Positions 7,576-15,780 of a stretch of DNA of 45,021 bases are shown here, in pieces. Positions within the stretch are counted from its first letter, which is position 1. Each line of letters starts with the position of its first letter. The notes beneath the pieces were generated by a model. The model saw only the letters and a program-made list of their open reading frames with translations, searched no databases and was not told the DNA's origin. The position numbers and the translations under genes are program-made. This DNA is from Acidimicrobiaceae bacterium (GTDB taxonomy: Bacteria; Actinomycetota; Acidimicrobiia; Acidimicrobiales; RAAP-2): positions 34,353 to 79,373 of the forward strand of contig PKXJ01000031.1 in NCBI GenBank assembly GCA_003132305.1. Reading direction: 5' to 3'.

Positions 7576-9284
7576 GAGATCTCCTCGGCTCCGGGGAACA
7601 TCTCGGTAATGAGGTGATCGGCCACGGAGTCGACCACGAGTACCGACTCTTCAGCGTCGTCCAACTCGTCCTCGATCAATGCGGGCTTCGGGGCCACTCG
7701 ACGAGTGGGGGCGGGCGCGCCCCCGAGCGACGCGTCCACGGTCCAAAAGACGGTCATAGGAACCTTGAACTCGTGTTCGAGCGCTCCCTTAAGACCTTGG
7801 GCAATCAGTTCGGTGTTTTGGCGCATCTCTTCACTCGGCACCGCGATCGTCAACAACAGTCCGTCGAGGGCCTCGACCTTCGCCGAGCGCAACAAGAGTT
7901 GCGCCGAGCGTGACGTGCGCGGAATAACTCTCTCCACGAATCGCTCGCGCACGTCGTCGATTGACAGTGATCCTTCGCTCACGACCGTCGACGTTTCCAC
8001 CGTTCTCGGTGACGCCGACTCGGGCGGGTCATCCTTCTTACTGACGACGGGCTCGAGCTTTGGCGACGGGGCCGGAGCCGGGGTCACGGAACCTACCGAC
8101 GAACCAATGGGACGAAGGGCTGGCGCCGGAGGAGGCGGCGGTGAGACCGTCCGTCCGGCGCCGCGTTCGACCTTGGTGAGCCGCTCGTCGAGTGACTCAT
8201 AGGAGTGATCGAGTTCGGGCTTCGTCAGACGCACCATGGCGACTTCTAACATGACGATCTTCTCGGGCGCGCTTTTCATCTCGCGAATCGCCCGCCCAAC
8301 GGTCTCGAGAATTCGCACGCTGCGCGCAAGACCGAGCTGTTCGCCCCACGCGGAGAGACGCTCGCGGTCGGCGTCGACCGCGTCGGCGACTTCGGGCGCC
8401 ACCTGCAGCAGGAAAACCTGGCGCACTTCGCCGGCGAAGTTCTCCGCGAGTTGCTCCGGATCCCACCCTTCTCGCGCGAGAATCGCCAGCGAGCGCAGCG
8501 CCGCAACGGCGTCGTCGTGCGCCAGGGCGTGAAAGAGTCCGTCGAACTCGGGCTGGGTTTCGCTGATGGAACCGGTGGCGAGTAGTTGATCGAGCGCGCT
8601 CAGTGCGTCGCGCGCCGATCCACGACCGAGTCGTACCGCGGCCTCGATGGTGGCGTCGTCCGCGCCAAGGCCCGCGGCGCCTTCGACGTCGTGCAGCAAC
8701 GTGGCGAGCGTGTCCGCGCCAATGAGGCGAAATTCGAGGTGCTGGGTGCGCGATCGAATCGTGGGGAGCACTTTGTGCGGGTCCGTGGTCGCGAGAACGA
8801 AGACCACGTGCGACGGGGGTTCTTCGAGGGTTTTGAGAAGCGCGGCCGAGGCGGCTTTGGAGAGTTGGTGCACCTCGTCGAAGATGTAGACCTTCCAACG
8901 CCCGGGTGTGTTGTGCCAGGCGCCCGAGATGATGTCACGAATGTCGTCCACGCCGTTGTTGGAAGCGCCGTCCAGTTCTATGACGTCCAGCGACGTCCCT
9001 TTCGCGATCGAGAGACAGCTCTCGCAGAGAGCACAGGCGTCGCCGTCCACGGGATTCTCACAGTTGAGGGCCTTGGCGAGAATTCGCGCGGTCGTCGTCT
9101 TTCCGGTGCCGCGAGGCCCCGAAAAGAGGTAGGCGTGGGAAATTCGGTCGTTCTTCACCGCACCCTGGAGCGCTCGAACCACGTGATCTTGTCCTCTAAG
9201 TTCAGCGAATCTGGCTGGTCGAAAGCGCCGATAGAGAGAGGTCACCCCATCGAGTGACGTGGGGGTCGCTTTCGCATCAGCCAT
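7572..9284 (-). CDS. dnaX: DNA polymerase III subunit tau (gamma/tau)
   Basis: Clamp-loader ATPase of 570 residues. The AAA+ core has Walker A GPRGTGKT (56-63), zinc-binding Cys75, Cys84, Cys87 and Cys90, Walker B with VYIFDEVHQL, and the SRC-like sensor segment PTIRSRTQHLEFRL. Domain III is followed by a Pro/Ala/Ser-rich linker (about 390-450) and a C-terminal domain (SIDDVRERFVERVIPRT onward), which in tau contacts the polymerase. I saw no A-rich slippery site for making a gamma form. recR follows with a 4-base overlap; the SRP RNA gene lies just upstream on the same strand. Confidence 0.97.
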   Translation of the reverse strand: MADAKATPTSLDGVTSLYRRFRPARFAELRGQDHVVRALQGAVKNDRISHAYLFSGPRGTGKTTTARILAKALNCENPVDGDACALCESCLSIAKGTSLDVIELDGASNNGVDDIRDIISGAWHNTPGRWKVYIFDEVHQLSKAASAALLKTLEEPPSHVVFVLATTDPHKVLPTIRSRTQHLEFRLIGADTLATLLHDVEGAAGLGADDATIEAAVRLGRGSARDALSALDQLLATGSISETQPEFDGLFHALAHDDAVAALRSLAILAREGWDPEQLAENFAGEVRQVFLLQVAPEVADAVDADRERLSAWGEQLGLARSVRILETVGRAIREMKSAPEKIVMLEVAMVRLTKPELDHSYESLDERLTKVERGAGRTVSPPPPPAPALRPIGSSVGSVTPAPAPSPKLEPVVSKKDDPPESASPRTVETSTVVSEGSLSIDDVRERFVERVIPRTSRSAQLLLRSAKVEALDGLLLTIAVPSEEMRQNTELIAQGLKGALEHEFKVPMTVFWTVDASLGGAPAPTRRVAPKPALIEDELDDAEESVLVVDSVADHLITEMFPGAEEIS

Positions 9285-9313
9285 GCAGTGATGTTAACGG
9301 CGTGACGTAAGGT

Positions 9314-9445
9314 GCCGAAGTCCAAAGCGGTGGTCAGGCGATCCGTGGCACCCGACACAGTTCGCTGAGAGCTGCTGGCTTCCACCCCTGACTCGGTTCA
9401 CGAAAGGCCGTCGCACGGGACCCGACCACCGCTTTGAACCTCGGC
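9314..9445 (-). ncRNA. ffs: signal recognition particle RNA (small type, 4.5S-like)
   Basis: On the minus strand the core GAGTCAGGGGTGGAAGCCAGC matches the conserved SRP domain IV: the Ffh-binding asymmetric loop plus a GGAA-type tetraloop region. The outer ends CAAAGCGGTGGTC (9427-9439 side) and GACCACCGCTTTGG (9322-9335 side) pair to close a long hairpin, extended by CCGAGG/CTTCGG. The RNA guides co-translational membrane targeting. Placement directly upstream of dnaX is common in actinobacteria. Ends are set from base pairing and may be off by a few bases. Confidence 0.9.
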
Positions 9446-9450
9446 GATTT

Positions 9451-9491
9451 AAGGCTACCGGAGAACGGTGCGACGCGGCTCGGGTAGCCTT
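9451..9491. promoter_or_regulatory. hairpin in the ffs / tRNA-Ser divergent spacer
   Basis: AAGGCTACC (9451-9459) and GGTAGCCTT (9483-9491) are exact complements separated by 23 bases. They lie between the 5' ends of two divergent RNA genes, ffs on the minus strand and tRNA-Ser(GGA) on the plus strand. It could be part of the promoter region or a processed leader. I could not place convincing -35/-10 boxes for either gene. Confidence 0.3.
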
Positions 9492-9531
9492 GCCAGCCGG
9501 TATTCATTTCTCATCGTGGGTATCAATGTTT

Positions 9532-9619
9532 GGAGGAGTGCGAGAGCGGCCGAATCGGCACGATTGGAAATCGTGTGAAGGGAAACCTTCCGTGGGTTCA
9601 AATCCCACCTCCTCCGCCA
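9532..9619 (+). tRNA. tRNA-Ser(GGA)
   Basis: Class II tRNA with acceptor GGAGGAG/CTCCTCC, discriminator G and encoded CCA (9617-9619). The anticodon loop is TTGGAAA with anticodon GGA at 9566-9568, reading UCC/UCU. It has the long variable arm (GAAGGGAAACCTTC region) typical of tRNA-Ser and the T-arm GTGGGTTCAAATCCCAC. Confidence 0.97.
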
Positions 9620-9647
9620 ACGCTCAGTAGCGCTCGCCCCTCGTGCC

Positions 9648-11447
9648 TCAGGGAGCTCCCTTGATTCCCGAGACGACACCCGTCACCTTCATGCTCGCCA
9701 CTTTGGTGCAGGAAAACTGCGCGGGCAGTGAAAGATAGAACACCGCCGGACTGTTGAACTGAACGTCGAGACCGTCGACGTTGGCCCCCTCGCAGTTGGC
9801 CGCCGTGTAGCTCAACACCGATTTCACGCCGAGCGTGATCGACGCCATGGCGTTTGGCGCGAGCGTCACGAGACCACCGCGACCGGCGACGTGCAGCTTT
9901 GTCGCGACCGGTCCCACGGGCGAGTGACCCCCGCCACGGACGGGCTGAACCCTAGGAATCCCCGCGAGTTGACACCTATAGAGACCCTCGTTCTGGAAGA
10001 AGAACGTGTAGGAGGTCGTGCCCCCGACTCGGCGCTGGTGGGCGATGCCGGTGTAGAGCAGCCACGACGAAGGACACTGCTCAATGCCCGACTTGGTGCC
10101 CGACGACAGCGGAGGTAACTCGATCCACTTCACGCCGTTGGTCGAGCGATAGAGCGCGCCGTCGAGGACTTCAAGGATCGCGCCCGTCGTACCAAACGTC
10201 GAGATTGATTCGGGCGTCCCGCCGAGTTGAGCAACGTCTCGTAGCCGCACCATCGTCCACCGTCGCCCGTAGTCCGTGCTGTACTCGAGACCGCCGCTGG
10301 CACCACCCAGGGCGCCGTAAAGAATTTTCTGGTTCCCACTCAGGTACAACGTGGCGGCAACGTCGCCCATGTTCCCCTTGGTGGGGACACCTGGTCGAAA
10401 GATATCGACGATCGTCCACCTCTCGCCAGCGTCAAGAGAACTCGACAGTTCGTTGATGCCCTGATTCATCCCTTCTCCCGTAAAACAATCCAGCAGCCAC
10501 TGACCAGAAGCAGTCGTCAGTAACTGCGCATTGTTGAACTGAGCGCAGGGAACTTTCAGTCGACGCCAGGACTGCCCGGAGTTCGTGGTCTCAAGGGCCG
10601 TCGGCGACGCTGAGAGACCTCCTTGGAGGCCTTCAGCCACGATGACCGTTGACGCGGAGAGTTCTGCCACCACGATCGACGAGCGAAGGGGTGATGATCC
10701 AAACTTGGGGATCGTGAACGTAGATGAGGGTCTCGTCGACGCGACGCGGTAGCGCGAAAGGGCGTACGGGCACTGCGAACCTGGCAGCTTCACGCTTCGC
10801 GTGCAGACTTCGCTGATCGCGAACACCGCGGCGTCGCTCACGTTAAACGTGGGAATGCGTCCCGGCACGACGAGTTTGGCCCACGTCGCTCCACCATTCT
10901 TGGTCAGATAGAGGCCACCTTCGAGGTTCCACACGTAGCCAACTCTTGAGTTGACGAAATCGATCGTCGGGATTAGCGCAGGTCCGTGGCTCGTCAACGT
11001 TGGCAGTGGGACGCGGTGCACCACCGTCCAACTCGACGCTCCGGTCGTCGTCTTCACGAGAAAGTACGAGTTCTTCTCATTTCCGGTCGCGGACGCGACG
11101 CCGTAACCCGAGGATGACGTCAACATGTCCACCGCGTCGACTTGAGTACCCACCCCGAGAGTGGTCATCGTCAACGTTGCTCCGTCGCGAACGGTGAGTG
11201 GACTCGTCGCTCGAGCGTCGAACGGAAGTCCCAGCACGAGAAGGCTGACCAGTACCGCGGCGCCGAGCCCCACCGCCGAGAACGTTCGCCCGGAGAGAGC
11301 CCTTGGGTTCACCTCTCTCTTCACGTTGCCCACGCTCACACTCTTGCTCGCAGTTGAGTCGCTGACAACGGCGACGTCTTTACATTTCCGTGACGGTACA
11401 AAACGACTACGTGGCCCCGCGGGACCGACGATGGGACTATCGAGCAC
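9648..11447 (-). CDS. secreted or anchored Asp-box (BNR-repeat) protein of unknown function
   Basis: Up to 599 residues with GTG start at 11447. The true start may be further in, because the first 45 residues are not conserved-looking and no clear ribosome site is seen. A hydrophobic segment (AVGLGAAVLVSLLVLGLPF, about 57-75) followed by an Ala-rich site acts as signal peptide or anchor. The exported part holds several Asp-box turns of the S-x-D-x-G-x-x-W type: STDYGRRW is exact; TKNGGATW, TTNSGQSW and SLDAGERW are close. This implies a beta-propeller like those of sialidases and photosystem assembly factor YCF48. The sialidase Arg triad was not identified, so a binding or structural role is as likely as hydrolysis. 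Paired Cys residues in the C-terminal part suit an extracytoplasmic protein. Confidence 0.65.
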   Translation of the reverse strand: MLDSPIVGPAGPRSRFVPSRKCKDVAVVSDSTASKSVSVGNVKREVNPRALSGRTFSAVGLGAAVLVSLLVLGLPFDARATSPLTVRDGATLTMTTLGVGTQVDAVDMLTSSSGYGVASATGNEKNSYFLVKTTTGASSWTVVHRVPLPTLTSHGPALIPTIDFVNSRVGYVWNLEGGLYLTKNGGATWAKLVVPGRIPTFNVSDAAVFAISEVCTRSVKLPGSQCPYALSRYRVASTRPSSTFTIPKFGSSPLRSSIVVAELSASTVIVAEGLQGGLSASPTALETTNSGQSWRRLKVPCAQFNNAQLLTTASGQWLLDCFTGEGMNQGINELSSSLDAGERWTIVDIFRPGVPTKGNMGDVAATLYLSGNQKILYGALGGASGGLEYSTDYGRRWTMVRLRDVAQLGGTPESISTFGTTGAILEVLDGALYRSTNGVKWIELPPLSSGTKSGIEQCPSSWLLYTGIAHQRRVGGTTSYTFFFQNEGLYRCQLAGIPRVQPVRGGGHSPVGPVATKLHVAGRGGLVTLAPNAMASITLGVKSVLSYTAANCEGANVDGLDVQFNSPAVFYLSLPAQFSCTKVASMKVTGVVSGIKGAP

Positions 11448-11549
11448 TTCCGTTGCCCGGGGCGACGGCCCGACGCACGGGTCCTCTTCACCGCCTGTTG
11501 GCGAGAAGCTTCTCGGTAAGCAATAGTGGAATCCGGACAGGTAGTGAGT

Positions 11550-12509
11550 ATGAAGGATTCCACGAAAGAACCCAGCTTCGCTTCAATCGTGAGTTCAGTG
11601 CTGTCGCTCGTCATACTCGTGGCGGCGCTGACCTTCAGCGTTTCCCTCGTGGCGTCGTCGGCCAACGCGTCCTCGTTAGGGCCCTCGAACGCTCAACGAA
11701 AAGCACTCGCCACGGCCGAGGCGCACCGTCTTCTCACGCTCGCGACGTTGCCCGCCGGATCAACAAAGCTCTCGGCGTGGATCCGCGCGGACGGAAAGGC
11801 TCTCTTAGGGTCCGGCGGTACGTCGGGCGATCCCGATCAGGTGCATCTGACTGAGTACTTCCCCGCACCCGCAGGTAACAGGGCCCTCAACTGGCTCGAC
11901 GCTCAAAAGCCCAAGGGCGCAAGTTACCTAGGATCGGGCTCTTCGGCCGGACCAGGAAGTGACAACGTCAGTTTCCGATCGTTCTCGTTTCACGCAACGC
12001 CGAACTTTCTTACGCCTCAACTTCAGTACTCCATGTTGATTACCCCCAAGGGAGACCTAGGTCTTCGCGTCGACGCCGACGTGACGTGGACACCGCAAAA
12101 GTCCCAGTACTCACTCGTGCCATCAGGAGCGACGAAGGTGGTCGTGATCGTGAATCGCGGACCCAACGTGAAGAGCGGCACAATCACTACGGTGACGACC
12201 ACCGACGCGACGACGATCACCGATTTCCGCTCGCGCGTAAATCAGCTTCCAGCGTTAAGTCCCGGCATGAGATTCTGCCCCCTAGACGTCGGTGCGTCGC
12301 TGACGCTGCGATTCTTCAACGCGGGCGCGTCACGCCCCTTCGCCGTCGTGGACGCGGACCCGGGTGGCTGTGGAATCGTCAAGATTCTTCAGTACCGCGC
12401 CAACGACACCCTTCTTGGTATGACTAACGTCTCCGGTGGCTATACCTTCGCCAAGTACGTGGCAATGAAAATGGCCATCACCAACTGGACCGGATTTCCT
12501 CCGCAGTAA
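11550..12509 (+). CDS. exported protein of unknown function
   Basis: 319 residues from the ATG at 11550; the frame is open from 11526 but the upstream codons look like leader. An N-terminal hydrophobic stretch (VLSLVILVAALTFSVSLVASSANA) ends in an Ala-x-Ala-like cleavage site. The mature part has no motif I recognise. It is rich in Ser/Thr/Gly, has two Cys (MRFCPLDVG and DPGGCGIV) that could form a disulfide, and beta-prone repeats such as TITTVTTTDATTITDF. It is divergent from the Asp-box gene and may share a promoter region with it. I do not assign a function. Confidence 0.7.
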   Translation: MKDSTKEPSFASIVSSVLSLVILVAALTFSVSLVASSANASSLGPSNAQRKALATAEAHRLLTLATLPAGSTKLSAWIRADGKALLGSGGTSGDPDQVHLTEYFPAPAGNRALNWLDAQKPKGASYLGSGSSAGPGSDNVSFRSFSFHATPNFLTPQLQYSMLITPKGDLGLRVDADVTWTPQKSQYSLVPSGATKVVVIVNRGPNVKSGTITTVTTTDATTITDFRSRVNQLPALSPGMRFCPLDVGASLTLRFFNAGASRPFAVVDADPGGCGIVKILQYRANDTLLGMTNVSGGYTFAKYVAMKMAITNWTGFPPQ

Positions 12510-12537
12510 CGCCGCGCGCAGACCTGCACCCGACGAA

Positions 12538-12996
12538 CTATTCGTCTCGTCGCTCCCCGAAGAAGTCACGAAGCAGCTCAGCCGACTCTGGCGCTAAGAC
12601 GTCATAGGTGAGCGACGCCTCGTGAAGTAAGCGCGGATCACTCAAGAGGTTGTAGCGAGAGCCGACCGCGCCCGCCTTCTCGTCGGTGGCACCGATGACG
12701 ACGCGCGACACTCGCGCGTTCAAGAGCGCGCCCGCGCACATAACGCAGGGCTCGAGCGTGACGTAGGCGGTTACCCCGTCCATGCGCCAGCGCGCCCTCG
12801 AACTCGCCGCTGCACGTAGCGCCACCACTTCAGCGTGGGCCGTAGGGTCGCGATCGACCTCGCGACGATTCTCACCCACGCCAATCACGACGCCGTTTTC
12901 GACGAGCACGCATCCCACGGGCACGTCGTCGTGCGTCGCGGCTCGTTTCGCCGCGTTGAGGGCTTCGCGCATGAAGCGCTCGTCGTCTACGTCCAT
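12538..12996 (-). CDS. tadA: tRNA adenosine(34) deaminase TadA
   Basis: Zinc-dependent deaminase of 152 residues that converts A34 to inosine in tRNA-Arg(ACG). The catalytic site is complete: His54 and Glu56 in TAHAEVVAL, and Cys84/Cys87 in LEPCVMCAGAL. The substrate-loop VPVGCVLVENG is in place. The likely substrate tRNA, tRNA-Arg(ACG), is encoded in this same window at 27421-27497. Guanine/cytosine deaminases share the fold, but EPCVMCAGAL and the short length favour TadA. Confidence 0.93.
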   Translation of the reverse strand: MDVDDERFMREALNAAKRAATHDDVPVGCVLVENGVVIGVGENRREVDRDPTAHAEVVALRAAASSRARWRMDGVTAYVTLEPCVMCAGALLNARVSRVVIGATDEKAGAVGSRYNLLSDPRLLHEASLTYDVLAPESAELLRDFFGERRDE

Positions 12997-13064
12997 GACG
13001 TCGAAGCGTAGGACACGTCGACTTCTCCGAAGTCCTCTTCCGGGAGCGTTGTAGACTCCTCGAC

Positions 13065-13152
13065 GGAGGGGTGCGAGAGCGGCCGAATCGGGCAGTCTCG
13101 AAAACTGCTGTGTCTACGGGCACCGTGGGTTCAAATCCCACCTCCTCCGCCA
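13065..13152 (+). tRNA. tRNA-Ser(CGA)
   Basis: Class II tRNA closely related to the GGA isoacceptor at 9532. Acceptor GGAGGGG pairs with CTCCTCC through one G-T pair; discriminator G and encoded CCA (13150-13152). The anticodon loop CTCGAAA gives anticodon CGA at 13099-13101, reading UCG. A long variable arm is present. A strong hairpin follows directly. Confidence 0.97.
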
Positions 13153-13156
13153 GCGA

Positions 13157-13184
13157 GAAACGGGTGACTTCAGTCACCCGTTTC
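13157..13184 (+). terminator. terminator after tRNA-Ser(CGA)
   Basis: GAAACGGGTGAC and GTCACCCGTTTC form a perfect 12-bp stem with loop TTCA, starting 5 bases after the tRNA CCA end. The 3' side ends in GTTTCGTCGTC, a weak T-tract. It insulates gabT from tRNA transcription. Confidence 0.8.
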
Positions 13185-13221
13185 GTCGTCCTCGCGGCGG
13201 TTTCCCGGAGTACCAGTACGC

Positions 13222-13234
13222 TTAGAGCGTCTAA
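13222..13234. promoter_or_regulatory. short inverted repeat upstream of gabT
   Basis: TTAGA-GCG-TCTAA lies about 30 bases before the gabT ATG, in the region where a promoter is expected. It is short and could occur by chance; operator function is inference. Confidence 0.25.
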
Positions 13235-13263
13235 CGCTGGTTGAACCGTTCCGGGAGAACACT

Positions 13264-14601
13264 ATGGTTTCGTCAATTGAATCGTCGGTCGGTACCGAGC
13301 GCAAGGTCGTGACTGAACTTCCCGGACCGAAGTCCCAGGCGTTACACCAACGCCGCAAGGCCGTCGTGAGCGCCGGACTCACCAACGGTTTTCCCGTCTA
13401 CATCGAACGCGCCGAGGGCGCCATTCTCGTCGACGTCGACGGCAACCACTTGCTCGACCTCGGATCGGGCATCGCCGTCACGACCATTGGTCACGCCGTA
13501 CCAGCGCTGGTGGACGCCGTCTCGCAACAAGTCGCGAACTTTACCCACACCTGTTTTATGGTGACGCCCTACGAGAGTTACGTCGAGGTCTGCGAAGAGC
13601 TCGCCGACCTCACGCCGGGTTCGTTCGCGAAGACCTCAGCACTCTTTAACTCCGGTGCCGAGGCCATTGAGAACGCCGTCAAGGTCGCGCGCCTCGCGAC
13701 GGGTCGAAGTGCCATAATCGTCTTCGAGCACGCCTATCACGGTCGCACCAACTTGACCATGGCCCTCACGGCCAAGAACATGCCCTACAAGGATCGCTTC
13801 GGGCCGTTCGCGCCCGAGATCTATCGAGTTCCCATGAGCTATCCCTACCGCGACGGACTAAGCGGTGCGCAGGCGGCCGCCAACGCGATCAAGATCATCG
13901 AAACCGACGTGGGCGCGGAGAACGTCGCGGCCCTCTTGATTGAGCCCATCCAAGGCGAGGGGGGCTTCGTCGTGCCGGCGGAGGGATTCTTGCCCGCTCT
14001 GTCGAAGTGGACGACCGATCACGGCGTCGTCTTTATCGCCGACGAGGTTCAAAGCGGCTTCTGTCGCACGGGTGACTGGTTCGCCGTCGACCACGAGGGC
14101 GTCGTGCCCGACATCGTCGCGACCGCCAAGGGACTCGCCGGCGGCATGCCGCTCGCGGCCATCACCGGGCGAGCGGAACTGATGAACGCGGTCCACGAGG
14201 GCGGACTCGGGGGCACCTACGGCGGAAACCCCGTCGCCGCCGTCGCGGCTCTCGCCACCATTAAGACGCTCCGCGACCGCAATCTCGTGGCGCGAGCGCG
14301 CGAGATCGGCGAGACGTTGTTGGCGAATCTGAACTCTCTTCAAAAAGACGTCGCAATAATCGGCGACGTTCGAGGCCGCGGCGCGATGGTCGCCATGGAA
14401 CTCATTGAACCCGGCACCAAAACGCCCAACGCCGCGGCCGCGAAAACAATAGTGAGCTACTGCCAGCAGCACGGCGTCGTGGCCCTGACGGCTGGCACGT
14501 ACGGCAACGTCATCCGCCTCTTGCCACCGCTCATCATCAGCGACGAGCAACTTGCCGACGGATTGAGTGTGCTCGGCGAGGCCGTTCGATCCGTTCAGTA
14601 G
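13264..14601 (+). CDS. gabT: class III aminotransferase, 4-aminobutyrate transaminase type
   Basis: PLP enzyme of 445 residues. The Schiff-base lysine is Lys289 in VATAKGLAGG. The phosphate/ring-binding segments are NSGAEAIENAVKVAR, the HAYHGRTN motif and FIADEVQSGFCRTG with the conserved Asp. EPIQGEGGF carries the residues that in GabT receive the omega-amino substrate carboxylate and switch with Glu/Arg. The GEGGFV and GRTNLTMALTAK signatures favour GABA transaminase over ornithine aminotransferase. The expected reaction is GABA plus 2-oxoglutarate to succinate semialdehyde plus glutamate. No gabD neighbour is present, so related substrates such as 5-aminovalerate or beta-alanine are possible. 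A GGGAGAAC ribosome site precedes the ATG. Confidence 0.88.
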   Translation: MVSSIESSVGTERKVVTELPGPKSQALHQRRKAVVSAGLTNGFPVYIERAEGAILVDVDGNHLLDLGSGIAVTTIGHAVPALVDAVSQQVANFTHTCFMVTPYESYVEVCEELADLTPGSFAKTSALFNSGAEAIENAVKVARLATGRSAIIVFEHAYHGRTNLTMALTAKNMPYKDRFGPFAPEIYRVPMSYPYRDGLSGAQAAANAIKIIETDVGAENVAALLIEPIQGEGGFVVPAEGFLPALSKWTTDHGVVFIADEVQSGFCRTGDWFAVDHEGVVPDIVATAKGLAGGMPLAAITGRAELMNAVHEGGLGGTYGGNPVAAVAALATIKTLRDRNLVARAREIGETLLANLNSLQKDVAIIGDVRGRGAMVAMELIEPGTKTPNAAAAKTIVSYCQQHGVVALTAGTYGNVIRLLPPLIISDEQLADGLSVLGEAVRSVQ

Positions 14602-14640
14602 TTCTCACTACCACTGACGCGTTGATTCGACATTGAATTC

Positions 14641-15684
14641 ATGAGCCCAGCCCTCACTCGCGTGGGTGCCCACTGGCGTCTGGCGGCGACCTTCGCCGTC
14701 GGCGCGCTCGTCCTGGCGAGTTGCGGCACCGCGAAGGTGGCGATCCCCCGACTCAGTGGCACACCCGCTCTCAGCATTTCAGTGCCGTTGTCGAACGTGG
14801 GCTGCACGCTCAACGACGTCTGTGTCGCCGTGGGCACGTCGAGCGCCAGTGTCGGACCAACGTCCGTTGGCGAGGTCACGACGCCAAAAGGTCGCTGGCT
14901 AAATCTCCCGCTCCCCGCGTCGACGTCACCATTGATCACTTCCTTGGCGTGTATGGGAACGCAGTGTTTGCTCGGCGGCTCCCAGCCCGGTCATGATCTC
15001 TTGTGGCGCTTTAGCGCGAGCGGCGACACGCTCGCCGTTGTGACTCCGCCACCGGGCGGGATTGGTATCGACGCCCTCAGCTGTAACGGACTGATCTGCG
15101 CGCTCGTTGACACCAGCGCACTCGACGCCACGCCGCGCTTTAGTTTTAGCGTCGACGGCGGTCTTACCTGGACCAACCCCCTCGACATTACGTGGGCTAG
15201 CAGCGACGCCATTACGTCGATCTCGTGTGGGATGGTCTTTGACTGCGTCGTAGGCGCGCTCTCGGTGCACCACCAGTTCTCGCTCTACGTAACGCGTGAC
15301 GGCGGCACCACGTGGACGAAGCGCGTCACGCCGAGTCCGTGGACGGCGCTCACGTCGCTGTCGTGTACGAAGCTTCGTTGCGTGGCGCTCGCGAGCACCA
15401 GCGCCACGTCGAAGTTGGTCCGCTCGAACAACTTAGGTACGTCGTGGACCAGCGTGTCGCTTAAGGAGCAGGCGAACGCGCTGGCCTGCACCTCCACGAC
15501 GACGTGCGTCGTCGTGGGTCAACATTCGAACCAGACGCCCTGGCTCGCCACCGTGAACCAAGACGCGACCGTGATCGTGACGCTTCGTTACGTGCCCACG
15601 CCACTGTTGAACGTGGCCTGTGGATCGAAAGTCTGCGCCGCCATCGGTGTCACCACGCTGCTCAGCGTGCCCGTGCCCAAGTAA
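14641..15684 (+). CDS. Asp-box lipoprotein
   Basis: 347 residues with a lipoprotein signal peptide: basic N-terminus, hydrophobic core and lipobox LVLASC, making Cys27-28 the likely lipidated residue. The exported part has two clear Asp-box turns, SVDGGLTW and TRDGGTTW. Pairs of Cys recur in a SL.C....C pattern (LACMGTQCLLG, LSCNGLICALV, ISCGMVFDCVV, LSCTKLRCVAL, LACTSTTTCVV, VACGSKVCAAI). This looks like six or seven blades of a beta-propeller, each stapled by a disulfide. The function is unknown; a surface-displayed binding propeller is a reasonable inference. It shares fold type but not sequence detail with the protein at 9648-11447. Confidence 0.72.
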   Translation: MSPALTRVGAHWRLAATFAVGALVLASCGTAKVAIPRLSGTPALSISVPLSNVGCTLNDVCVAVGTSSASVGPTSVGEVTTPKGRWLNLPLPASTSPLITSLACMGTQCLLGGSQPGHDLLWRFSASGDTLAVVTPPPGGIGIDALSCNGLICALVDTSALDATPRFSFSVDGGLTWTNPLDITWASSDAITSISCGMVFDCVVGALSVHHQFSLYVTRDGGTTWTKRVTPSPWTALTSLSCTKLRCVALASTSATSKLVRSNNLGTSWTSVSLKEQANALACTSTTTCVVVGQHSNQTPWLATVNQDATVIVTLRYVPTPLLNVACGSKVCAAIGVTTLLSVPVPK

Positions 15685-15780
15685 CGTCGAACGATCGTGG
15701 TTGCTCAACGTTCGACGAACGGCTCGTCGTCATTCACGCCGCGAACAGTTCATCCTTCGGCGCTATGGGAGGCTGGTGCG

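Noticed and set aside
7572-9284. Programmed frameshift site in dnaX for a gamma product
   Set aside because: No A-rich heptamer followed by a hairpin was found; the linker codons are GC-rich.
9455-9679. 74-residue frame over tRNA-Ser(GGA)
   Set aside because: It is antisense to a clear tRNA and ends in tRNA-derived sequence; such WDLNPR-type peptides are typical tRNA artefacts.
13858-14550. 230-residue minus-strand frame opposite gabT
   Set aside because: Long only because high GC keeps the antisense frame open; no family motif, while gabT on the other strand has all its active-site motifs.
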